64,000 nucleotides of DNA from Pseudocitrobacter faecalis (GTDB lineage Bacteria > Pseudomonadota > Gammaproteobacteria > Enterobacterales > Enterobacteriaceae): the NCBI GenBank assembly GCA_003315335.1, contig QNRL01000010.1, positions 1-64,000 of the forward strand. The letters run 5' to 3'. The translations under genes and the position numbers were made by a program. The first letter of the stretch is position 1. The number at the start of each line of letters is the position of its first letter. Under the pieces are notes generated by a model. That model was not told the origin of the DNA. It was given only the letters and a program-made list of their open reading frames with translations, and did no database searches. Positions 19,101-28,400 of this stretch are shown here, in pieces.

Positions 19101-20516
19101 TCAGTTACGTGTGCCACGAATACTTTCAGTGAAAGCCTTCCGTTGCAGGCGACGGTTATCCCAGGTTGAAATGACGTCCGAGCTGGTACCGACCTGGCTG
19201 TGCGATAGCTCATAGGCGGCTTTAACCTGTTTTGAGAGATTGTCTGTTAATCGGTTGAGATCATCCCTTTTACCCGACAGCGACTCACTCGGTATGCTCA
19301 TGGTTGAAATTTTGGCCTCAACCTGGCGCAACATGTTGATTACGAGGCTCGTCGCAGCAATAGTGCTGATGTCCTGAATGTATGCGTACCCTTCCGGTGC
19401 TTCGAATGTTTGCAAAGAGTCGATAATGGTCGGGATGCCGATATAGGAGATAATGCGTAATTCATCATCTGAAACACGAACGTCGTTGATGATTTTTTTC
19501 TGTACGTTTAAAAGAAGATCAGAAATGGTATCCTTCAATCCCTTAAAACCACCGTCATTAACTTCTGACATGACAAGGCACTGAGCCTTTCGTGGGGATG
19601 ATGGATCTGGTGCCGGAGAACACTTGAGCATTTTAATTGATCCGCCAGCTGGTGGCCCCATGATGTAATCCGTGACAGTCATGGTAGACGGGCGGACTTC
19701 CATTCCCGCTTTTTCGCCTTTGCTATCCCAGTTGATAATGACAGTACCTACGAGAGACATAAGTTGTTCTGCCAGTTTATAACCGGATAACTCCGTTACC
19801 CCTCCGATGTTCATCGTTCCCTTATCAATATCCATGAACGACATATAGAAGAGGTTACCACTGAATTTTTCAGCGAACTCTTCGGGATCCTTTGCTTTAA
19901 CCTGAGAAGTGACAGCTTCAGGTGACTTTGTCATCGATGAGCCAAAATCAGGAATAAGACCATTAATCGATCCCAGAATTGAGGCTGGTCCAGAGCTAAC
20001 TGAGTTAGCGAACTGGCTTGGCGTACCCACGTTTTCAGAAAGGAAAGAGTAAGTTGCATTGCATGAATCTTTCGCAAATTTATTTAGCGCTTGCAGTTTG
20101 TTTTGGATGTCATTAATCGTTGCAGCACAGTCAGCACAAATAGCTGAAACAGCAACGTTAAAAGCATAGATAGCCGCACCCTGGGCAATACCACGGGCCA
20201 CCTGCACAAGCTGGTCCCCGTTGATCATGCTGAAGGACCCAAGAAAAACGTCAATACCGTTACAACCGACAGAAGCTTTTGGAAACGACATGGAAACAAG
20301 GTTGGTATTAACGTTTGTTGTTCGGTAAGACATTGACCCGCCAACTATGCCTGTACGGGTTGCTGTGGAAAAGGTGGCCGGGCTGGTAGACGTCATCATG
20401 CCATTGAAAATGTTACGCATTGCGTTGTCTGCATTTGCAGTCGGGGCTAAAATTGCAGCACAAACAGAAAGAGACAAAAGTAACTTTTTGAAGTTGAAAA
20501 CGGCATTACTGCGCAT
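19101..20516 (-). CDS. trhH: TrhH, TraH-like pilus assembly protein
   Basis: 471 residues from the ATG at 20516, chosen because GGAGG lies just upstream and a signal peptide follows directly (FKKLLLSLSVCAAILAPTANA). The upstream ATG at 20579 would bury the signal. The protein has the usual TraH features: S-Y-R-T-T-N and G-G-S-M near the start, a paired C-A-D-C in the first third, and a C-terminal coiled coil. It should be a periplasmic component of the F-type secretion channel. The start overlaps the end of trhF by 11 bp. Confidence 0.92.
   Translation of the reverse strand: MRSNAVFNFKKLLLSLSVCAAILAPTANADNAMRNIFNGMMTSTSPATFSTATRTGIVGGSMSYRTTNVNTNLVSMSFPKASVGCNGIDVFLGSFSMINGDQLVQVARGIAQGAAIYAFNVAVSAICADCAATINDIQNKLQALNKFAKDSCNATYSFLSENVGTPSQFANSVSSGPASILGSINGLIPDFGSSMTKSPEAVTSQVKAKDPEEFAEKFSGNLFYMSFMDIDKGTMNIGGVTELSGYKLAEQLMSLVGTVIINWDSKGEKAGMEVRPSTMTVTDYIMGPPAGGSIKMLKCSPAPDPSSPRKAQCLVMSEVNDGGFKGLKDTISDLLLNVQKKIINDVRVSDDELRIISYIGIPTIIDSLQTFEAPEGYAYIQDISTIAATSLVINMLRQVEAKISTMSIPSESLSGKRDDLNRLTDNLSKQVKAAYELSHSQVGTSSDVISTWDNRRLQRKAFTESIRGTRN
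20477..20487. repeat. Dispersed palindrome site 5, within trhH
   Basis: Perfect 13-bp AAAAGTAACTTTT at 20476-20488 inside the signal-peptide codons of trhH (Lys-Leu-Leu). Confidence 0.8.
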
Positions 20517-21552
20517 AAGTGCCTCCAAAACTGCCGCCAGCATTGAGATAATTGACCGGATCGGCCGTAGGCATGTCATAGCCTTCGAGTTTTTGGTCCA
20601 TTATTTTTTGAAGTAGGAATGGGTCTGATTCCATTTCGGATTTATTAACGGTAATAACGCCATCATCGCCGATGGTATATTGCCTTTTAATATCTAGAGT
20701 TGACTGGAACGAAGCGTCATCGATCAGATTCATGCCCTTCGCGGCAAGTATAATAGTGTTCTTTAATTCATCAGCGGAGATCATGCCTTCACTAATGCGC
20801 TGAGCTGATGTCCCATCCTTTGAAACCAGGAAAATTGTAGGTACCTCTCGAATTTTAAATTGATCAATAATTTGTGCGTTGGGGATGTTAAAATCCTGAA
20901 AAAGGCCATTATGCAATGGCCTTCCATCCATACTGATTGGAAGAATATCTACCGAATAATAGTTCTGCATAAATTGAAGTATTTGGCTTTCTTCGTGGCA
21001 AAACTGGCAAGTACTCTGGAAAAAGAAAAATAAACCTGACTTAGTAAAGATATCTTTCATTACCGTTTGCTGATTTTTTTCAACAACAGTGCGGTGAGCA
21101 TCCAGTGCCACCTTTTCCACTGGTTGCCTGCGTTTTTCAGACATCATCGGGTTTTTAAGAAAATAATCTTTTGATTTGTCAGAAAAACGCGTACTGATAT
21201 CCAGCATTAACCTTTGCGCCGTGTAATAACGTGATAGATTTTCTGCGGTAGGGTTATCCATTGCCTGCGTTAACAGTCGAGGCATATTCTCTTTTAGCCA
21301 TTTTGAATTTAAATCTACCATTTCCTCTTTTGAAGGCGAGCTAGCAGCACCGGTTGGTGGCAAAACCTCTTCTTCTTCAGCTTCGCTTTTTTTAGCAGGA
21401 TCGTCATACCAGAAGAAACCCTTCTTATAAGCCTGGCCAGATACAAAGGGCGTATCTTTTATTAGGGGTTGCTCAGGGCTGGCGTGGGCACCAGTAATTA
21501 CCAAAGACATAAGCAAAACCATCTTTGAAGGCGCTAATGCAATACGAGTCAT
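20506..21552 (-). CDS. trhF: TrhF, TraF-like thioredoxin-fold pilus protein
   Basis: 348 residues with a signal peptide (cleavage about residue 24). Then comes a linker with an acidic run (about 56-63) and a C-terminal thioredoxin fold. The CxxC is C182-Q-F-C185 in F-F-Q-S-T-C-Q-F-C, and an E-V-P-T-I-F cis-Pro loop follows. In F-like systems TraF lacks the catalytic pair, but homologues in IncHI and SXT keep it. Expected role: periplasmic assembly or disulfide handling of the mating channel. First gene of the trhF-trhH-trhG operon. Confidence 0.9.
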   Translation of the reverse strand: MTRIALAPSKMVLLMSLVITGAHASPEQPLIKDTPFVSGQAYKKGFFWYDDPAKKSEAEEEEVLPPTGAASSPSKEEMVDLNSKWLKENMPRLLTQAMDNPTAENLSRYYTAQRLMLDISTRFSDKSKDYFLKNPMMSEKRRQPVEKVALDAHRTVVEKNQQTVMKDIFTKSGLFFFFQSTCQFCHEESQILQFMQNYYSVDILPISMDGRPLHNGLFQDFNIPNAQIIDQFKIREVPTIFLVSKDGTSAQRISEGMISADELKNTIILAAKGMNLIDDASFQSTLDIKRQYTIGDDGVITVNKSEMESDPFLLQKIMDQKLEGYDMPTADPVNYLNAGGSFGGTYAQ

Positions 21553-22143
21553 AGACCGTTCTCCTTTTCTGATGCGGTTATGATGGCATACAAAAAAAAG
21601 GTTAGAGCTCGTATAGCATGGTCGTTTTTATGTTGAAAAGGACGGAAAAGGAGTGCTGACTAAGAAGATAGTCTCGGTGATGGAAAGATCATCCATCTTG
21701 CACGTTGTCAAAAATCCGGTGTAACAAAAACATGGTTTTATCGAATATCTAAAAGCAAATATTGCTTTGAAAACAGGTGTATTTAGAGCTGAAAAAAATC
21801 ATCACAAGTAATGCTGTTTCTATATTTCAAAAAAGGAATAGCTAAGGATCAAAGAAGCGAACTTAGACAAGAATATAAAATATATTAATTGAAAGCGATT
21901 AAGAAGTCGTCATGCATAGAAGGTTTTGAGAACCTAAGTAGTTTTACGTTTTCAACAGAAAAAAAGGTGCACATTTTTGGAACGAAGAAAAACTGAATAA
22001 AGAAAAATCAAATTATATCTTTACTTGTCAAGAGTTGATATTTAAGTTGTAACTAATATTTGATTGTAAAGCAAACAACAGAATTTGACTTAAGTCAATA
22101 TTTAGATTCAGACAAGGCAAGTTTCGCGATATCTTTTTTAAAT
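21553..22143. other. AT-rich gap upstream of trhF, no gene seen
   Basis: About 590 bp, strongly AT-rich with many A and T runs. The only ORFs are short and unconvincing. It separates trhF from trhR on the same strand and must hold the trhF promoter. The base composition would suit a target for H-NS-like silencing, known for IncHI plasmids. Confidence 0.5.
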
Positions 22144-22656
22144 TTAATCTAATTCTTCTTGAGAATACCTCTCTATGGCTGAAGCAGTTGAAGATAATCT
22201 GCAACGTGGACAATGAGCATCATTTGTCACTGGCACAATGTATGGGCGTTTACATTTTTCGCAGGCACCTAGTTCTTCAATTTCTTTCATAGAAGTAAGG
22301 ATTTCTATTATTTTATTAACTTCCGGTGCGCATACAAAGTATCCCAGATTATGAAGGACACTCATTATTCGGTTGAAGTCAATTTGCCGAAAACTCGCTT
22401 CCGGATTTATTGGATCAAAACCAAAATAGTTAACTGCGACATCAATAACAGCAGAAAAGGCTCGGCGGTTATCTGTGCGTTTGCTCCAGCCCCGGATACC
22501 TTTTTTGAGTTTTGTTTTTGCACCAGGCTCAAAATCGATATTTTCAGCAACATGATTACCGTACAAAATTCGTATTGTATTTTTATTTGCCCCAAGCGAC
22601 ATAGTTCTTGCTGCTCGCAATAGAGCATTAGCTTTTGTTTGATCGACCTTTGCCAT
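22144..22656 (-). CDS. trhR: TrhR, FlhC-like transfer activator
   Basis: 170 residues. The N-terminus R-T-M-S-L-G-A-N-K-N-T resembles FlhC (LITLGAR...). The C-terminus holds a four-cysteine zinc site, C-E-K-C ... C-P-R-C, in the place where FlhC has one. FlhC-type activators also drive transfer in IncC plasmids (AcaC). In R27, TrhR and TrhY are reported as activators of transfer genes. It is paired with trhY, ending 1 bp upstream. The trhR name rests on order and size; the FlhC resemblance is seen in the sequence. Confidence 0.8.
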   Translation of the reverse strand: MAKVDQTKANALLRAARTMSLGANKNTIRILYGNHVAENIDFEPGAKTKLKKGIRGWSKRTDNRRAFSAVIDVAVNYFGFDPINPEASFRQIDFNRIMSVLHNLGYFVCAPEVNKIIEILTSMKEIEELGACEKCKRPYIVPVTNDAHCPRCRLSSTASAIERYSQEELD

Positions 22657-22657
22657 A

Positions 22658-23458
22658 TCAATAATCCTTTAACATAACTTTATTTGTTAAAGTGTTGAAC
22701 ACATCCTGACGGTGACTGGTGAACATAGTGTCATAACGTAATAGTTCCATCAAATCATCACTAACTTTTCCTAACCGGATGTCAGCAGACAATTCATAAG
22801 CCCAGGCAAAAACTTTCGTTTTAAGTGAAACACTCTCTTCAATATGCCCTTGTGAGAAAGCAATTGTACGTGGGAAAAGAACGACATCGTTAATTGTTTT
22901 TAACGATGAATAACCAATGTCTTTAATAGCATCAGCTGTAGTTGGTTTTAAACCAAAGAAAATACTTACAAACTCTGGTGCGAGCATTGAGATAAAGAAC
23001 ACCTGCATAAAGTAGTCATTCTGTATATCAACACATTTAGAACGCAACTCATGAATCTTCTTGGGATTATAGATATCCACTGTACCATTCAGAAAAGTCA
23101 CTTTTTCACCGGCATCGTAAATACCATAGTCAATATCATTTGTATCATATTCACGAATTACATTGGAATCACCGTCCAAGACCGCAGAAAAAAACCTCTC
23201 CCATGTAATTTCCTTTCCGAGTGTACGCGGAACCAAAAAACTACCTGGACGTGTTTCCACTTCAAAAGCTAAATCAGCGGCTGTACTAAATCCTTTCCCA
23301 AATAGGCGACGCTGGAGAAGAGGAGTCCCAGTTTGATATGCAGAAGATCCATGCACAGGCAATAACATTAAAAATGCACGGTAACTACGAATAAGCGAAA
23401 TCTCAGTGCGGAAAAGTTTACCGAGTAAGCTACGAGTTAAATTATCAGATTCTGACAT
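22658..23458 (-). CDS. trhY: TrhY, transfer activator partner
   Basis: 266 residues, soluble and mixed, no standard helix-turn-helix motif that I can see. It directly precedes trhR (1-bp gap), so the two should be co-translated, as in FlhD/FlhC-type pairs, although the length is far above that of FlhD (about 115). Name given from position in the R27-like layout, where TrhR and TrhY together activate transfer genes. A dispersed palindrome lies 77 bp upstream of the start. Confidence 0.75.
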   Translation of the reverse strand: MSESDNLTRSLLGKLFRTEISLIRSYRAFLMLLPVHGSSAYQTGTPLLQRRLFGKGFSTAADLAFEVETRPGSFLVPRTLGKEITWERFFSAVLDGDSNVIREYDTNDIDYGIYDAGEKVTFLNGTVDIYNPKKIHELRSKCVDIQNDYFMQVFFISMLAPEFVSIFFGLKPTTADAIKDIGYSSLKTINDVVLFPRTIAFSQGHIEESVSLKTKVFAWAYELSADIRLGKVSDDLMELLRYDTMFTSHRQDVFNTLTNKVMLKDY

Positions 23459-23534
23459 GTGCTGATTGTCCTTGCGCCATTACAATTGTTCAAATCTTCA
23501 ACATGGATTTTTTGTTAGGTGTTCGGTAGGGTGA

Positions 23535-23545
23535 AAAGTAACTTT
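23535..23545. repeat. Dispersed palindrome site 6, AAAGTAACTTT
   Basis: Within a perfect 13-bp AAAAGTAACTTTT (23534-23546), 77 bp upstream of trhY; a likely operator of the trhY-trhR operon. Confidence 0.85.
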
Positions 23546-23786
23546 TAGTATTTTCTTAAGGCTTGAATAAGCCTTAAATCTATCCCTTCAACCACACCGC
23601 TTACTTGTAACACTTTTTAACCAAACTAACCAGAATTTTATCAAAAATTCCTGCGCATGCTAACGAAATGTGAAGCGATTAAAAAAAAACCTAAATCCAG
23701 CCCCTCCCAACGTTGGATTAGAATAACGACGTCTTTCACTGACCGTCATAAACTGACATTTTTACTTTTCATCAACCTCATGCTTA

Positions 23787-23951
23787 CATAGGATCACTAA
23801 ACAAAGAAAAGTGACCCTATGAATGCCTCACATAGGGTCACTTATGTTTGAAAAGTGACCCTATGTAATGTCGTCATAGGGTCACTTTTTATAAAAGTGT
23901 CACTATGGACAAAGTTCCATAGGGTCATTTTTTTTGGAAAAGTGGCACTAG
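23787..23951. repeat. Four ~44-bp repeats of paired CATAGGGTCAC motifs
   Basis: The motif CATAGGGTCAC starts at 23787 (one mismatch), 23831, 23875 and 23918. Its inverse GTGACCCTATG starts at 23811, 23855, 23898 and 23942 (the last two degenerate). Successive copies are 43 or 44 bp apart, alternating 24/20 between opposite orientations, so four tandem units each hold an inverted pair. The inverse copies are preceded by AAAA, giving AAAAGTGACCC. They lie in the gap between trhY and traH, where oriT is expected, so they could bind TraH, TraJ or another relaxosome protein. Confidence 0.85.
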
Positions 23952-24020
23952 ATATATGTATAACTTTAATAGAGCAATGCACATTATCAAAAGCAATAAT
24001 CCACAATGGTCATTCTGTCA

Positions 24021-24031
24021 AAAGTAACTTT
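24021..24031. repeat. Dispersed palindrome site 7, AAAGTAACTTT
   Basis: Perfect copy 28 bp before the large stem-loop and about 190 bp upstream of the traH start. Confidence 0.85.
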
Positions 24032-24058
24032 AGGGGGTAGCGATGGAAGTGAGGCTAA

Positions 24059-24110
24059 ACTCGCTGTTACTGTTTCTGAAGGCCCCTCCCGAATGGGGGA
24101 AACAGCGAGT
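24059..24110. other. Large stem-loop upstream of traH (oriT candidate)
   Basis: ACTCGCTGTT (24059-24068) and AACAGCGAGT (24101-24110) are perfect 10-base inverted arms. Inside, CTGTTTC (24070-24076) can pair with GAAACAG (24099-24105), and a C-rich/G-rich pair lies at the centre. It sits between the 44-bp repeats and the relaxosome genes, as oriT inverted repeats do. The nick site cannot be placed from the sequence alone. Confidence 0.5.
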
Positions 24111-24217
24111 GCATTACATCTGTTCAATTCCCTCATCAAAGAGCATTCAAAAATCTTCTGTTCGTGAAAAAAAACGGAAATTTCCTCCGGTATAGTAATT
24201 TCACATCAGGAGGCGTC

Positions 24218-24703
24218 ATGAGTAATTCAAATCTTATAAGTTCTATAGAGCTAACACGTAAAAATTTACGTGCTCAGATTGAAGGTTTGCGTGTTGAGGC
24301 TGAAGATCTCATTACAAAATACTGGATCAAGTGGAAGGAACGAAACCACCAAGAGATTAACCTTACCCGACATAGCAAAGTTCCAAAGAGGGAGTACCTG
24401 GGTTCTTACGCACCAAAAGTTGAGCTAATTGGTAATGCCAGAAAAGTAACGATCACTTGGCATCAGTTCAGCCCTTATAAAACAAGAGCGCCTAGCCACA
24501 TGTCAAAACGGGTGCAACCAATGAAAAGTGGAAAATATTCTAAGAACTGTTTTGTAAACCATGCCAGCTGGGAATACGAAATGATTTCTGAAACGGAAGC
24601 ATTGCTGGAGCCTTACAGAGAAATGCTTGAGCTCTATCATTCAGCATATATCGAACTTGGACGAAAAATCCGTCAATACTCAAAAACTAAGGTGGCACAA
24701 TGA
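24218..24703 (+). CDS. traH: TraH, relaxosome/oriT-proximal protein (IncHI type)
   Basis: 161 residues from ATG 24218, chosen because CAGGAGG lies 5 bp upstream; an in-frame ATG at 24164 has no such site. The protein is basic with a helical N-terminus (about 1-45) and a Lys/Arg-rich middle, consistent with DNA binding. It opens the traH-traJ-traI-traG operon and stops inside the ATGA overlap with traJ. Not the same as F TraH. The name follows the R27 layout; function is inferred from position. Confidence 0.75.
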   Translation: MSNSNLISSIELTRKNLRAQIEGLRVEAEDLITKYWIKWKERNHQEINLTRHSKVPKREYLGSYAPKVELIGNARKVTITWHQFSPYKTRAPSHMSKRVQPMKSGKYSKNCFVNHASWEYEMISETEALLEPYREMLELYHSAYIELGRKIRQYSKTKVAQ

Positions 24704-25437
24704 ACGACGCAATTATCACGGACAATGAGCGTATTAACATTGAACCAAAAGATGTAATGGTAAAAGGTTCAAATAAAAAGCAAGGCGTAAACGCTCAAAC
24801 TTCTACTCAACGTAGACCAGAGCACCAGGGTATGGCCAAAGTTATTATTAACCCCGGCACCCCAGACTTTAACCGGTTTTTAACTGCCAGAAATGGAGCA
24901 GTCATCAGAGGTTTTGATGATGTGAGTATCGCTATTTCCTCTCTCTTTAAAACGGTTGATGCAGTTAAACATCCTGACCTTGTTCAGGCTATTCAGGATT
25001 GGTTCAACGAGCTGCATGAAGAAAACAATAAGATGAAAGAAAATCTTGTTGCTTATATTAAGTCAATTGAGTTCGACAAGAATGACTCATTCATGTCATC
25101 AACTCAGTTTGTACCTTTCAGTTTTGAACCAGTACAACTCAACTTCAATAACCACAACACCATGAGGTTTTACAAGTACATCTTCGAGATGAACCAGCTC
25201 ATGAACACAATGTATGAGTACAACTCATTGGGTTTACTGGCTGTAAGCGACTATCCGGTTATGTCTCACAACATTATAAAGAGTATTAATTTATATGTTG
25301 AGAATGTGAAAAAGACTCTGAATGTTTCTCGCCGTAAGGATGGGCCATACAGTCCAGCAGAGTTCATCACCAAAGTAATGCAATATAAAAGTGTGCAGGC
25401 ATACATTGCAGCCGAACTGTCAGGCAAACGTCGATAA
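24700..25437 (+). CDS. traJ: TraJ, relaxosome accessory protein (IncHI type)
   Basis: 245 residues, starting in an ATGA overlap with traH and ending 3 bp before traI. The first 50 residues are polar and likely disordered; the rest is mainly helical with several long amphipathic stretches (about 85-130 and 150-190). No known motif. Tight coupling to the relaxase gene suggests a role at oriT. Name assigned by gene order. Confidence 0.72.
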   Translation: MNDAIITDNERINIEPKDVMVKGSNKKQGVNAQTSTQRRPEHQGMAKVIINPGTPDFNRFLTARNGAVIRGFDDVSIAISSLFKTVDAVKHPDLVQAIQDWFNELHEENNKMKENLVAYIKSIEFDKNDSFMSSTQFVPFSFEPVQLNFNNHNTMRFYKYIFEMNQLMNTMYEYNSLGLLAVSDYPVMSHNIIKSINLYVENVKKTLNVSRRKDGPYSPAEFITKVMQYKSVQAYIAAELSGKRR

Positions 25438-25440
25438 GGT

Positions 25441-28400
25441 ATGATGATGAATTTCAGGGCGCTGTATTTATGTATTAAACGGATTTTGGGGATATTCTCA
25501 TCTCAGGAGAATGATGCAACCTCTGTAATGATTGAGGATATATCAAGCCTCTCTCCTTTTGCGCAGATTCTAGGAGATCAGAAGTACACTGTTCCTGATC
25601 ATCCAAATCCAGAAGTCCTGAAATTCATCGAGTATCCAACTCGTCCGACGGGCATACAGACATTTAATGAACAGTCAATCCTGTCTCTGTATCGGGAAAA
25701 GCTGCACTCAATTTCAATGATGTTAGCTATCAGCGATAGCGACATCAGGGACGATGCATATACATTTACTAATTTAGTTTTAAAGCCCTTGGTTGAATAT
25801 GTTCGCTGGATACATCTTTTGCCAGCTTCCGAAAATCATCATCATAATGGTATTGGTGGGTTACTTTCTCACAGCCTGGAAGTGGCCATACTCTCTTTAA
25901 AAAATGCGCATCACTCAGAACTGAGACCAATCGGATATCAAGATGAAGAAGTAGTCCGTAGAAAAGTATATCTCTATGCTGCGTTTATCTGTGGTTTAGT
26001 CCATGATGCCGGAAAGGTTTACGATCTCGACATTGTAAGCCTGAATTTAGCTAGTCCGATCATTTGGACGCCAAGCTCACAAAGTCTTCTTGACTGGGCA
26101 CGTGAAAATGACGTGGTTGAATACGAAATCCACTGGCGAAAGCGTATTCATAATCAACATAATATCTGGTCCAGCGTTTTCCTTGAGCGAATCCTAAACC
26201 CGGTATGTCTTGCATTTTTGGATCGGGTAAATAAAGAACGTGTTTATTCAAAAATGATCACCGCCCTAAACGTTTATACTGATGGGAATGACTTTTTGTC
26301 TAAATGCGTGAGGACCGCTGATTTCTATTCTACTGGTACAGACCTTAATGTTTTACGTGACCCTATCATGGGTCTGCGTTCTAATGATGCAGCAGCAAGG
26401 GCCATTAGTACCATCAAGCACAACTTTACCAGTATCAATATCAACAATTACAATGCTAAGCCTATGCACATCATTATCGTAAATGGTGAGGTATACCTTA
26501 ACGAGAACGCATTCCTTGATTTTGTTCTCAATGATTTCGAATTACATAAATATAACTTCCCTCAGGGAGAGGCTGGTAAGACCGTATTGGTAGAATCCCT
26601 AGTTCAACGTGGTTACGTCGAGCCCTATGATGATGAGCGTGTCGTTCACTACTTCATTCCGGGTATCTATTCGGAAAACGAAATATCAAACATCTTTAGA
26701 AATGGGATAGGGAAACTAGAATTCTATAACCTTCTTAAGCTAAGGTGGATTGGTTTAATCTTTGATTCCTATAAAATCCCTGACTCAGTGCCGGGTCTTT
26801 TTAGCGTTAATGCCAATAAAGACTTTATTTACATTGACGAGCAAAAAACAGTTACTGAATACAGAAGACCAGTGCCCGGTCGGGACGTTATAACTAAAAT
26901 TACTGATACTGTTGAGACGGCTGTTCTTAAGGTTAATGATTTAGGCCGCTCCTCTGCCTCTATTGATGTTGATATACATTCTAAGAAAAATGAAGGCTCA
27001 TCCGACGATTTTGAGAAGAAAGCCGAAAGTGATAATGAAATTGATAATGACACGCAGATAGTTAAATCTGAGGGTGAGGAAGCAGCTGATCCTGTCATTC
27101 CTGATATAGAAGAAAGTGAAGATGAATCGGCAAAGGACACGGAATCCCATGTCCTGGTCAACCAACTTCATGAACTCCTTTTAAGCGCTCCACTTTCCAA
27201 TGACTATATAGTGTGTGTTGATGCTGTCCCCTACCTCAACATAGATACCACTATGGCATTGCTGCCGGGATTAGATGAAAAAGCATTCAGTGAAGAGCCC
27301 TATTTCCAACTGACATTCAGAGAAGGCTCTCTCGATGGAATGTGGATAGTAAGGGACATTGACGATCTGCGTTTAGTCCAGCTCGGCGATAACTGCGCCG
27401 GGTTCCAGCTCACCTATCATGAGCCAAGAAGGCCAACAACTTTAAAGTCACTTTTCAATACTTCTATGTATCAGGCATTAGTGATTAATGATGAGTCTTC
27501 TGTTGAAAACTCTGCCCCACGTCCAAAGCAAACGCTTGAGCTGCCTCCCCCACGTGTAAATGCAGTCGAAGAACATTCTGGCGACGTGGAATATCATGGA
27601 ACCGATAGTGCATCCGCGACTGGTCCGCTGAAAACTGAGGCTGTGGAATATGAACATTATCAACATCTTTTTGAGAAAGAAGATGAAGAGCATGAGATCA
27701 TTGATTATACCGATTTCTCACAGCTTAGTGTTTCTCGGCCAGAAGTCGGTAGTTGTGCAACAAGCTCTTCGGTCCATAATGAAAAGCTTCTCTCCGAGCC
27801 GTCAGAATTACCAGAACTTAACCGAGAACAGAACGCTGATCCCCAGGGTACGAATGAACGCTCTATGGATGTTTCTGTAGGACAAGAAAACTCAGAACCA
27901 GATACTGAGGGTAACTGCCCACCACCAGCTGAAGTTGTGTATTCCCAGACCGAAGCAGCCGCAACCAGTGTGATGGCAAGTGAAGAGCCCGCCTTACCTC
28001 CTGTACTTGAAGAATCAAATGGAGAGCATGCGCCCACAGACGCTAAGGGGCATCATCTTTCGCCAGCACTGGCCAGACTGTTCGCCCCAACAGCACCGGT
28101 AGAAAAACAAAATCCCAAGCGCAACCGGAATAAATCATCGGACAAAGCAGAAGTACAAAAACCAGCATCACCTGTTTCTGGTCACAATCTGAACAGTAAA
28201 GTCTTTGCATCTACTGAATCAGACCAAAATGGTGAATTCTCGCTTATAAGCGAAGGTGACGTTACAGAGCTTGAATTTGTAGAAATTGCGTTAGTACTGC
28301 ATCAAATTCTGTCCAAAATGGAGGTGGCGTTTAAAAGAAAGCGCAAAAACAGATTTATGGTAAGTACTCCTAATACTCTCTATCTGACCCAATCTTGCGT

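Noticed and set aside
22028..22213. Minus-strand ORF of 61 codons near trhR
   Set aside because: Overlaps the trhR end, AT-rich, no ribosome binding site; likely chance.
23811..23908. Short repeats that might be a CRISPR array
   Set aside because: Units are 43-44 bp with inverted pairs and no spacers of equal size around a fixed direct repeat; no cas genes.
24440..24460. Partial palindrome AAAAGTAAC in traH
   Set aside because: Only the left half matches; not counted among the 17 copies.
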